From assembly GCA_030447125.1 (NCBI GenBank), contig JAUJLZ010000160.1, positions 1 through 5,220 on the forward strand: a stretch of 5,220 nucleotides of DNA, read 5' to 3'. The stretch comes from Acidimicrobiales bacterium (GTDB lineage Bacteria > Actinomycetota > Acidimicrobiia > Acidimicrobiales > CADCSY01). The notes below the pieces were generated by a model. It ran no database searches. It was not told the DNA's origin and worked only from the letters and a program-made list of their open reading frames with translations. Below are positions 1 through 5,220 of this stretch, one piece after another. Every line of letters begins with the position of its first letter. Within the stretch, counting starts at the first letter, position 1. A program made the translations under genes and the position numbers.

Positions 1-666
1 TTCCTCTTCGACGCCGCCCACTACGCCGGGCTCATCGCCGGCGGCGCCTACCCCAACCCGGTGCCCCTGGCCGACGTGGTCACCTTCACCACCCACAAGA
101 CCCTTCGGGGCCCCCGGGGTGGGTGCATCCTGAGCCGCGAGGAGCACGCCAAGGCCATCGACAAAGCGGTGTTCCCGACGCTCCAGGGCGGTCCCCTGGA
201 GCACGTCATCGCGGCCAAGGCGGTGGCCTTCTTCGAGGCCTCCCAGCCCGAGTTCCGCGCCTACGCCGCCCAGGTGGTGGCCAACGCCGAGGTCCTGGCC
301 CGGGCCCTGGCCGGCGAGGGCTTCCGCCTGGTCTCGGGCGGCACCGACAACCACCTCATGCTGGTCGACCTGCGCCCCTTCGACGCCGAGCTCACCGGCA
401 AGGCGGCCCAGGAGGTCCTCGACCGGGCCGGCATCACCACCAACAAGAACACCATCCCCTACGACCCCCGGTCGCCCTTCGTCACCAGCGGGCTGCGCCT
501 GGGCACCCCGGCCATGACCAGCGCCGGCATGGGCACCGAGGAGATGGCGACGGTGGCCGGCCTCATCGCCCGCACCCTGCGAGGCCGGGAAGACGAGGCC
601 GAAGTGACAGCGGTGCGTGACGAGGTGGCCACGCTCTGCTCGAAGTTCACTCCCTACCCGGAGTAG
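1..666 (+). CDS. glyA: Serine hydroxymethyltransferase, C-terminal part (5' end outside window)
   Basis: This is a PLP-dependent cytosolic enzyme that interconverts serine plus tetrahydrofolate with glycine plus 5,10-methylene-tetrahydrofolate, feeding one-carbon metabolism. The reading frame is open from base 1 and ends at TAG 664-666, giving 221 codons. Visible landmarks, numbered from window codon 1, are the DAAHYAGL segment (the Asp at codon 4 and His at codon 7 belong to the cofactor pocket), the [12 protein letters not shown] motif with the Schiff-base lysine at codon 33, the LQGGP motif, the [13 protein letters not shown] strand, and the [17 protein letters not shown] block whose arginine binds the substrate carboxylate. 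The 188 residues after the lysine equal the tail length I recall for E. coli GlyA, so the C-terminus is complete and about 200 N-terminal residues are missing. The gene is ordinary. It ends only nine bases before the next start, with no terminator visible between. Confidence 0.97.
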   Translation, partial: FLFDAAHYAGLIAGGAYPNPVPLADVVTFTTHKTLRGPRGGCILSREEHAKAIDKAVFPTLQGGPLEHVIAAKAVAFFEASQPEFRAYAAQVVANAEVLARALAGEGFRLVSGGTDNHLMLVDLRPFDAELTGKAAQEVLDRAGITTNKNTIPYDPRSPFVTSGLRLGTPAMTSAGMGTEEMATVAGLIARTLRGREDEAEVTAVRDEVATLCSKFTPYPE

Positions 667-675
667 ACAAGCGGG

Positions 676-2484
676 GTGGCCATCGCACCGCCTGACCAAG
701 GCGACGCCGGAGCTCCGGACGAGGAGCTGGCCGACAGGGCCGGGCCCCGGCCCAGGACTAGGACCAGGAGGCGCCGTCGCTGGGTCCTCGTCGGCATCGG
801 GCTGGTGGTCTGGCTGGCGGCCGCGGCGGTGACCCTGGCCGGCGCCGGGGTCTCGGCCCGGGCCGGGTTGGCCACCCTCGAGGAGGTGCGGGCGGGGGCG
901 TCAGCCTCCACCTTGCGCTCCGATCAGGACGCCGCCCGCCTGCACGATGCCGAGGCCCACTTCGAGACCGCTCGTGGTCGTTTGCGCTCGCTGGTCGTGT
1001 CTCCCCTCCGCGCCCTGCCGGTGATCGGCCGCCAGCTGCGCTCGGCCGACCACCTGAGCGCGGCTGGCGGTGAGGTGGCAGGAGTCGGCGCTGATGCGCT
1101 GGACGAGATCCGGGGGCGACTCGAGGATGGTCTTCCCTCCGGCCCCGGCCGAGCCCGATTGCTGGCCGACATGGCCAAGGTGGCGGGCGAGGCTGAGGAG
1201 CGGTTGGCGTCAGTGGACCTGGGGCCAGACGAGGGCCTGATAGGGCCCCTGGCCGAGGGACGGGCCCGGGCGGCCGACGAGCTGGCTGAGCTGCGGGGCT
1301 CGGCCGAGCGGGCTCGACAGGCGACTTCGGGGATGGCCGAGCTCTTCGCCGGTGACTCCACCCAACTGCTCCTGCTCGGCAACAACGCCGAGATGCGGGC
1401 AGGTTCGGGCATGTTCCTCACCGTCGGCACGCTGAACATCAGCGACGGCCGCTTGAGCGTGGGCGAGATCGTGCCGACGAACGACTTCCAGCTCCCCGAA
1501 CCCGTGCCGGTCGACGCCGATATCGAGGCCCGCTGGGGCTGGTTGGAGCCGGGGCGGGAGTGGCGCAACCTGGGGGTGTCCCCTCGCTTCGACGTGACCG
1601 CCGAGCAGGCGGCCAGGATGTGGGAGGCGGCGCGGGGCCAGAGCGTGGACGGCGTCCTTGCCCTCGACGTGATCGCCCTGCAGGCCCTGCTGGCCGCCAC
1701 CGGGCCGATCGAGGTGGAGGGCGGGCAACTCGACGCCGACAGCGTGCTCCAAGACCTGCTCCACGATCAGTACGTGGGCCTGGACCCCGCCGACCCGGCA
1801 GGCCAGGAGGCCCGGCGGGGCCGGTTGGCCGAGGTCGCCCGGGTCACCCTGGAGGCCCTCGATCGCCCGGAGTTGGACGGGCGCCTGCTGGCCGAGGAGC
1901 TGGCGGCGGCTGCGAGGGGCCGTCACCTGCTGGCCTGGTCCCCAGAGCCAACCATCAGCCAGGGCTGGGAGGCCATGGATCTCGATGGGGCCTTGGACGG
2001 CGACGAGCTGCTGGTGGCGATCCTCAACCGAGGCGGCAACAAGCTCGACCCGTACCTGCAGGTCGACGCCGACCTCCGAGTCGAACCGGGTCCCGAGCAG
2101 ACAGCCGTCTCCGTGGACGTACGCCTCACCAACACCGCTTCGCCCGACGAGCCCCCCTACATCCTCGGCCCTTCGCCTCCGTTGGAGGTGGCCCCGGGTA
2201 CCTACGTGGGTTTGGTGGCGGCGAGTCTGCCGGGTGCGGCGGGGGGCGGCCGATTCGAGGGTTACGACGCGCTGGCGGTGGCCGGTCCCGACGGGCCCTC
2301 TCGCGTGGTGGCCGTGCCCGTCGAGGTGCCTCTCGGCGAGGAGCGCGTCCTCACCCTGCGCTTCGAGCTGCCGTCGGGGCCCGGATCCATGGACGTGCTG
2401 TCCTCGGCTCGCACCCCGGCCATCTCGTGGCAGTGGCAGGAGCGGACCTGGGCGGATGACCAGGCCGAAGCCATCAGCTGGTGA
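676..2484 (+). CDS. DUF4012 family membrane-anchored protein
   Basis: The protein has 602 residues and its biochemical function is unknown. The GTG at 676 is the first start after the in-frame glyA stop; its ribosome site is weak (AAGCGGG). Residues 1-35 are polar and end in an Arg-rich stretch, residues 36-58 form one membrane helix, and the rest should lie outside the cell by the positive-inside rule. Residues about 60-230 are Ala/Glu/Arg-rich and helical, with a family-typical SPLRALPVIGRQLR block at 109-122. The DUF4012 core follows: LLLGNNAEMRAGSG around 232-245 (compare the usual NNAELRPTGG), SVDGVLALDVIALQALLAATG starting at 323, and NKLDPYLQ at 455-462. The tail appears beta-rich and has no second membrane helix. 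From family knowledge, DUF4012 genes often sit near glycosyltransferase and exopolysaccharide genes, which agrees with the downstream genes here. A role in glycan assembly or attachment is inference. Family assignment is confident; function is not. Confidence 0.87.
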   Translation: MAIAPPDQGDAGAPDEELADRAGPRPRTRTRRRRRWVLVGIGLVVWLAAAAVTLAGAGVSARAGLATLEEVRAGASASTLRSDQDAARLHDAEAHFETARGRLRSLVVSPLRALPVIGRQLRSADHLSAAGGEVAGVGADALDEIRGRLEDGLPSGPGRARLLADMAKVAGEAEERLASVDLGPDEGLIGPLAEGRARAADELAELRGSAERARQATSGMAELFAGDSTQLLLLGNNAEMRAGSGMFLTVGTLNISDGRLSVGEIVPTNDFQLPEPVPVDADIEARWGWLEPGREWRNLGVSPRFDVTAEQAARMWEAARGQSVDGVLALDVIALQALLAATGPIEVEGGQLDADSVLQDLLHDQYVGLDPADPAGQEARRGRLAEVARVTLEALDRPELDGRLLAEELAAAARGRHLLAWSPEPTISQGWEAMDLDGALDGDELLVAILNRGGNKLDPYLQVDADLRVEPGPEQTAVSVDVRLTNTASPDEPPYILGPSPPLEVAPGTYVGLVAASLPGAAGGGRFEGYDALAVAGPDGPSRVVAVPVEVPLGEERVLTLRFELPSGPGSMDVLSSARTPAISWQWQERTWADDQAEAISW

Positions 2485-2549
2485 GGATCTCGTTCGCCTC
2501 GAAAAGACGTGAAACCGTCATGAGCCGGTAGCTGGGCCGTCGATAACAT

Positions 2550-2576
2550 GAGCTCCAATAGCAATAGCTGCAGCTC
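2550..2576 (+). repeat. Small inverted and tandem repeat cluster in the leader
   Basis: GAGCT at 2550-2554 is the reverse complement of AGCTC at 2572-2576. Between them lie a tandem hexamer AATAGC AATAGC (2557-2568) and a perfect 10-base palindrome AGCTGCAGCT (2566-2575). The stretch is poorer in G/C than its surroundings. It could form a hairpin in the leader RNA or be a protein-binding site, or it could be chance; nothing here decides between these. Confidence 0.3.
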
Positions 2577-2613
2577 GGGCGCGACCGACAGCCCGGTACG
2601 ACGTCGAGTCGAC

Positions 2614-2619
2614 GAAGGG
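2614..2619 (+). promoter_or_regulatory. Ribosome binding site favouring ATG 2629
   Basis: GAAGGG ends nine bases before ATG 2629 and is the only good Shine-Dalgarno-like sequence in the gap. The upstream alternative, ATG 2548, is preceded by GGGCCGTCGATAAC, which offers no comparable site. This is the reason for choosing 2629 as the start of the LPXTG gene. Confidence 0.5.
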
Positions 2620-2628
2620 CGGATCGAG

Positions 2629-3027
2629 ATGCGGCGGTTGTCAGAGGTTTCCGGGGAACTTGGGGTCGAGGGTTCCGGGGGCGGGAGGGCGCGCCGCGCT
2701 CGTCTCCTGGTGGCGGTCGTCGCCCTGACCCTGTCGTCCACTGCTTTTGTAGGCCAGGCGTCGGCACAGTACACCACGCCTCCGCCTCCGCAGACCGGGG
2801 TGAGGACCGACACCCAGACTCGGCCGGTGTTCGATGCCAGCGCGGTAAATGGCTCTCGGCCAGCGGCCCAAGCGAGCGCCGCCGGACCCTCGCGTCTGGC
2901 ACGGTCGGGCGGGCAAGGCTTGCCCGTCACCGGTGGCGATGTTCTGGGCTTGACCGCCATCGGTGTCGGTGCCGTCGCCAGCGGTAGTTTGATGCTGCGC
3001 CTTCGTCGGCGTGCGACGCGAACCTGA
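2629..3027 (+). CDS. Small secreted LPXTG (LPVTG) sortase-anchored protein
   Basis: The protein has 132 residues from ATG 2629, or 159 from the in-frame ATG 2548. It is a predicted sortase substrate. An Arg-rich n-region (residues 20-25) precedes a hydrophobic core (26-42) and an ASA/Q signal-peptidase site after residue 46. The mature segment is short and low-complexity, about 55 residues, beginning with a TTPPPP stretch and rich in Pro, Thr, Ser, Ala and Gly. LPVTG lies at residues 98-102 (bases 2920-2934), followed by a hydrophobic stretch (about 104-122) and the basic tail RLRRRATRT, so the sorting signal is complete. From family knowledge, sortase cuts between Thr and Gly and links the protein to the cell wall. 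No catalytic or recognised binding domain is visible. It sits between the DUF4012 gene and the glycan-initiating transferase, so a structural or tethering role at the surface is plausible but inferred. No sortase gene is in the window. The Arg pair does not fit the Tat consensus, so Sec export is more likely. Confidence 0.8.
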   Translation: MRRLSEVSGELGVEGSGGGRARRARLLVAVVALTLSSTAFVGQASAQYTTPPPPQTGVRTDTQTRPVFDASAVNGSRPAAQASAAGPSRLARSGGQGLPVTGGDVLGLTAIGVGAVASGSLMLRLRRRATRT

Positions 3028-3069
3028 GGCCCGGTCGGGCAAAGTCTCTCTTCCAACGGTGCCTGAACC
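3028..3069 (+). other. Short intergenic gap with a 4-bp GC hairpin
   Basis: GCCC 3029-3032 pairs with GGGC 3037-3040 around the loop GGTC, just after the LPXTG stop. The sequence that follows, AAAGTCTCTCTT, is not a proper U-tract, so this is at best a weak terminator or an attenuating hairpin. No strong Shine-Dalgarno sequence precedes ATG 3070. Confidence 0.2.
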
Positions 3070-3777
3070 ATGATTGCTGGTGCGACCTCGCGCACTCACC
3101 ACCAGGTCGGTCGCTTCACTGAGCCCAGGCCCGGATCCTTGTCAGGCGCCCTGTCGCCGTGGGACCGGCTGTTCAAGAGGGCGGTGGACATCGTCGTGGC
3201 CTCGGTGACTCTGCTGGCCACCTTGCCGATCCTGGTCATTGCCGCCCTCGCCCTCATGGCCGATAGTCCCGGTGGCGCCTTCTTCGTGCAGACGCGCGTC
3301 GGTCTCGGTGGCCGACCGTTCCGCATCGTGAAGCTGCGGACCATGCAGGTGGGCAGCGACGACAAGGAGCATCGCGCCTACGTTGCCGATCTGATCCGCG
3401 GTGAGGGCGAGTCCCAGGACGGCCTCTACAAGATCGTTGACGACGACCGGAGGACCAAGGTCGGCCGGTTGTTGCGCAGCCTCAGCATCGACGAGCTACC
3501 CCAGCTGTGGAACGTCTTGCGAGGAGAGATGAGCGTGGTGGGCCCGAGGCCTCCATTGCCCGAAGAAGCGGCGCTGTACGACGAGGCGACGTGGGCTCGC
3601 ATGGCGGCCAAGCCTGGTCTCACTGGCCTTTGGCAGGTGAGCGGGCGCAGCCGGCTCTCCTTTGAAGAGATGGTGGAGCTCGACGTCAAGTACTGGCGGG
3701 AATGGAGTCCCCTCCTCGACCTGCGCATCTTGTTGCGGACCCCCAAGGCCGTGCTTTGGAGCCGGGACACGGCATGA
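3070..3777 (+). CDS. Polyprenyl-phosphate sugar-1-phosphate transferase (bacterial sugar transferase, short PglC/ExoY-like form)
   Basis: The protein has 235 residues. This family transfers a sugar-1-phosphate from a nucleotide sugar to undecaprenyl phosphate on the inner membrane face, the first step of a lipid-linked glycan. ATG 3070 is the first start after an in-frame TGA at 3064, although its ribosome site is weak; TTG 3139 (residue 24) is an alternative start. KRAVD at 36-40 leads into a hydrophobic segment (38-63) with Pro 53, as expected for the family's re-entrant membrane helix. Then come FVQTRVG (72-78), KLRTM (88-92), SIDELPQLWNVLRGEMSVVG with the catalytic Asp141-Glu142 pair, GPRP, and GLTGLWQVSGRS. 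The extra N-terminal membrane domain of long WbaP/CpsE-type enzymes is absent, so this is the minimal form. The donor sugar cannot be read from the sequence; the adjacent amino-sugar genes suggest an amino sugar, which is inference. The stop overlaps the next start (ATGA), indicating coupled translation. Confidence 0.95.
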   Translation: MIAGATSRTHHQVGRFTEPRPGSLSGALSPWDRLFKRAVDIVVASVTLLATLPILVIAALALMADSPGGAFFVQTRVGLGGRPFRIVKLRTMQVGSDDKEHRAYVADLIRGEGESQDGLYKIVDDDRRTKVGRLLRSLSIDELPQLWNVLRGEMSVVGPRPPLPEEAALYDEATWARMAAKPGLTGLWQVSGRSRLSFEEMVELDVKYWREWSPLLDLRILLRTPKAVLWSRDTA

Positions 3778-4907
3778 TCCGACCGGCAACTCTCGAGCGT
3801 TTCGTGCCCCTGGTCGACCTCGAGCTCGGCCACAACGTGCTCGCCGAGGACCTGCGAGCCGCCTTTGAGCGGGTGCTGGCCTCGTCGTCGTTCGTGAGCG
3901 GCGCCGAGGGGGAGCGCCTGGAGGAGGCGCTGGCCGAAGAGGTCGGCGCGCGCCACGTCGTGGCGGTGGGCTCGGGTACCGCAGCGCTGCACCTAGCCCT
4001 CTGCGCGGCCGGTATAGGAGGGGGCGACGAGGTCATCCTTCCTCCCAACACGTTCTTCGCCACGGCCGAGGCGGTGTTGGCGGCGGGGGCCACGCCGGTG
4101 CTGGCTGATGTGGACCCCCGTACTGCTCTGCTCGACCCCGATGCCGTGGAAGCCGTGATCTCTCCACGAACCACTGCCATCGCCGCCGTGCACCTGTACG
4201 GGCAACCCTTCGACGCCAACCGCTTCCGAGCAATCGCCGACCGCCACGGGCTGTTCCTCTTGGAGGATGCCGCCCAGGCGCTGGGGGCGGCCTGGCATGA
4301 TCGCCCTGCTGGCTCGTTGGGCAACGCCGCCGGCTTCAGCTTCTATCCAGGAAAGAATCTGGGGGCGCTGGGCGACGGGGGGGCGGTCACGACCAGCGAC
4401 GCCAACCTGGCGCGCCAGGTCCGGCTTCTGCGCAGCCACGGCGAACAGCCCCGGGGAGTGCACGTGGTCCCCGGCTTCTGTGAGCGGCTGGACGAGCTTC
4501 AAGCGGCGTTCCTCAGCGCCAAACTGCCCCACTTCCGGGCGGGACAGGAGGCCCGGCGCCAGGCGGTGGCCCGCTATCGCCAGCGGCTAGAGGTCATGAA
4601 TGAGGTAGATCTCTTGGAGACGGCAAGAGGCGCTCGCCACGCCCACCACCTGTTCGTCGTTCGGGTGCCCAGACGAGACGCCGTGCTGACTGAGATGCAC
4701 GCCCTCGGCGTGGGGGCCTCAGTTCACTACCGCACGCCGATCCACCTTCAGCCCGCCTGCCCGGAACTGGGCGACAAGGGAACGTTCCCCCACGCCGAGG
4801 CGCTGGCCGACAGTGTCCTTTCTCTTCCTCTGTTCCCTGGGATCACCGATGCTCTCGTCGATCGGTGCGTCGACGCCTTGGAAACGGCGATCGAGGTCAC
4901 ACGATGA
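3774..4907 (+). CDS. DegT/DnrJ/EryC1/StrS family sugar-nucleotide aminotransferase
   Basis: The protein has 377 residues, normal for the family. ATG 3774 overlaps the previous stop as ATGA. GGAG at 3758-3761 and GGGA at 3764-3767 are possible ribosome sites. The frame is open further upstream (to ATG 3702), but that would overlap the transferase and add residues unlike the family, so 3774 is preferred. These PLP enzymes transfer an amino group, usually from glutamate, to a keto-sugar nucleotide. Visible motifs are VPLVDLELG near the N-terminus, the phosphate-binding GSGTAALHLAL, GDEVILPPNTFFAT, EDAAQALGA with the cofactor-binding Asp165 and Gln168, and FSFYPGKNLGALGDGG with the Schiff-base Lys194. 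The C-terminal VHYRTPIHLQP segment is also typical. The motifs resemble enzymes acting on 3-keto or 4-keto hexoses, but the carbon position cannot be decided. The oxidoreductase next door could supply the keto substrate. Confidence 0.95.
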   Translation: MIRPATLERFVPLVDLELGHNVLAEDLRAAFERVLASSSFVSGAEGERLEEALAEEVGARHVVAVGSGTAALHLALCAAGIGGGDEVILPPNTFFATAEAVLAAGATPVLADVDPRTALLDPDAVEAVISPRTTAIAAVHLYGQPFDANRFRAIADRHGLFLLEDAAQALGAAWHDRPAGSLGNAAGFSFYPGKNLGALGDGGAVTTSDANLARQVRLLRSHGEQPRGVHVVPGFCERLDELQAAFLSAKLPHFRAGQEARRQAVARYRQRLEVMNEVDLLETARGARHAHHLFVVRVPRRDAVLTEMHALGVGASVHYRTPIHLQPACPELGDKGTFPHAEALADSVLSLPLFPGITDALVDRCVDALETAIEVTR

Positions 4908-5220
4908 AGGTCGCGATCGTGGGTCTCGGCTACTGGGGGCCCAACCTGCTGCGGAACCTGGTGGCGCTCATCGGCCCCGAGTCCGTGCTGGTGGTCGAAC
5001 AGTCACTCGATCGCATCGCCGCCGTCATTCCCCAGTACTCGAGCGTTGCATACACCCTCTCGCTCGAGCAGGCCCTGGAAGACGACGAGGTCGGGGCGGT
5101 CATCGTGGCCACGCCCGTCAGTTCCCACGCCAGACTGGTTCACCAGGCGCTCGATGCCGGACGCCATGTCCTGGTGGAGAAGCCCCTGGCGAATTCGGTG
5201 GTCGAGGCCCGTGGCCTGGT
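4904..5220 (+). CDS. Gfo/Idh/MocA family oxidoreductase, N-terminal part (3' end outside window)
   Basis: The window holds 105 complete codons of an NAD(P)-dependent sugar dehydrogenase, usually about 330-350 residues long. ATG 4904 overlaps the aminotransferase stop (ATGA), and GAGG at 4893-4896 is a well-placed ribosome site, so the start is secure. The Rossmann fold begins at once: beta strand KVAIV, then GLGYWG at residues 7-12 (GxGxxG), in the GYWGPN subtype common in polysaccharide clusters. A second strand (VLVVEQS, 28-34) ends in Glu where many relatives have Asp. VIVATPVSSHARLVHQAL (67-84) and VLVEKPLA (89-96) follow, with the catalytic-site Lys93 in EKP. The substrate domain lies beyond the window. 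Together with the aminotransferase it may form a two-step keto/amino-sugar module comparable in logic to WbpB/WbpE, although the N-terminus does not resemble WbpB closely as I recall it. Substrate unknown. Confidence 0.94.
   Translation, partial: MKVAIVGLGYWGPNLLRNLVALIGPESVLVVEQSLDRIAAVIPQYSSVAYTLSLEQALEDDEVGAVIVATPVSSHARLVHQALDAGRHVLVEKPLANSVVEARGL

Larger units (their letters stand above)
2485..2628 (+). promoter_or_regulatory. Leader region of the small LPXTG gene; candidate structured RNA
   Basis: This 144-base gap follows the DUF4012 stop. Bases 2527-2543 (GGTAGCTGGGCCGTCGA) agree at all but one position with the degenerate 3' motif GGYAGCYGGGYYRCCGA that I recall from GEMM-I cyclic-dinucleotide riboswitches. 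Bases 2506-2516 (GACGTGAAACC) match 8 of 11 positions of the GACGCAAAGCC core, and a CGAAA loop sequence lies at 2500-2504. ACCG 2514-2517 can pair with CGGT 2526-2529 around an 8-base loop. GACG 2506-2509 can pair with either CGTC 2516-2519 or CGTC 2538-2541, which are mutually exclusive. Against this, I cannot find the expected 5' strand (the GCAAACC-type segment) or a convincing outer P1 helix. I see no clear promoter hexamers and no U-tract terminator. The alternative is a short non-functional gap, or partly coding sequence if ATG 2548 is the true start. Confidence 0.25.

Noticed and set aside
924..1926. Overlapping minus-strand open frames of 258 and 238 codons opposite the DUF4012 gene
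   Set aside because: They are low-complexity products of GC-rich antisense sequence with no domain, while the + strand frame has DUF4012 motifs throughout.
1560..2459. Plus-strand open frame of 299 codons in another frame inside the DUF4012 gene
   Set aside because: It is a Gly/Arg/Pro-rich shadow frame with no start context or motif.
2648..2710. Tat signal peptide for the LPXTG protein
   Set aside because: The Arg pair is followed by Ala-Arg-Leu-Leu rather than the hydrophobic residues of the Tat consensus, and the hydrophobic core and ASA cleavage site fit Sec.
3029..3050. Rho-independent terminator after the LPXTG gene
   Set aside because: The stem has only four base pairs with a tetraloop and no U-tract follows; it is kept only as a weak hairpin.
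2262..3095. Long minus-strand open frame of 277 codons spanning the DUF4012 end, the gap and the LPXTG gene
   Set aside because: Its composition is Arg/Ser/Pro-rich with no recognisable motif, as expected of the antisense of GC-rich genes; the + strand genes carry clear family motifs.
3702..3773. Upstream extension of the aminotransferase to ATG 3702
   Set aside because: It would overlap the transferase coding sequence by 76 bases and add residues not typical of the family; ATG 3774 gives the normal N-terminus and an ATGA overlap.
1..5220. CRISPR arrays, tRNA or rRNA genes, insertion sequences, attachment sites
   Set aside because: I saw no regularly spaced repeats, tRNA-like cloverleaf, transposase motifs or terminal inverted repeats; the window is nearly filled by the six + strand genes.

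Overview
This is a GC-rich stretch (by eye about 70%, with strong G/C at third codon positions) from what looks like an actinobacterium. The small LPXTG protein, the DUF4012 protein and the codon use suggest a lineage such as Acidimicrobiia, but that placement is inference. Everything I can support is on the + strand. The many long antisense and off-frame reading frames are GC-driven shadows.

Layout: (1) positions 1-666 hold the 3' half of glyA (serine hydroxymethyltransferase), a housekeeping one-carbon gene. (2) Nine bases later, at 676-2484, lies a membrane-anchored DUF4012 protein of unknown biochemical function, a family often found beside surface-polysaccharide genes. (3) Positions 2485-2628 are a 144-base gap whose sequence looks structured. 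Its 3' part resembles the 3' half of a GEMM-I (cyclic-dinucleotide) riboswitch, although the 5' half does not match. (4) Positions 2629-3027 encode a very small secreted protein with a Sec signal peptide and a complete LPVTG sortase sorting signal. (5) Positions 3070-3777 encode a short polyprenyl-phosphate sugar-1-phosphate transferase, the type of enzyme that starts a lipid-linked glycan. (6) Positions 3774-4907 encode a DegT/DnrJ/EryC1/StrS-type sugar aminotransferase. (7) Positions 4904-5220 hold the start of a Gfo/Idh/MocA NAD(P)-dependent oxidoreductase, cut by the window edge. Genes 5, 6 and 7 are joined by two ATGA stop/start overlaps and are probably translationally coupled.

Taken together, the window spans the boundary between a housekeeping gene and the beginning of an exopolysaccharide or surface-glycan cluster. 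The oxidoreductase and aminotransferase together suggest that an amino sugar nucleotide is made (keto-sugar formation, then transamination). The transferase would load the first sugar phosphate onto the lipid carrier. The most unusual point is a tiny sortase substrate, preceded by a possibly structured leader RNA, placed between the DUF4012 protein and the glycan-initiating enzyme. This may couple a wall-anchored peptide to glycan production, which is a hypothesis and not a demonstrated system.
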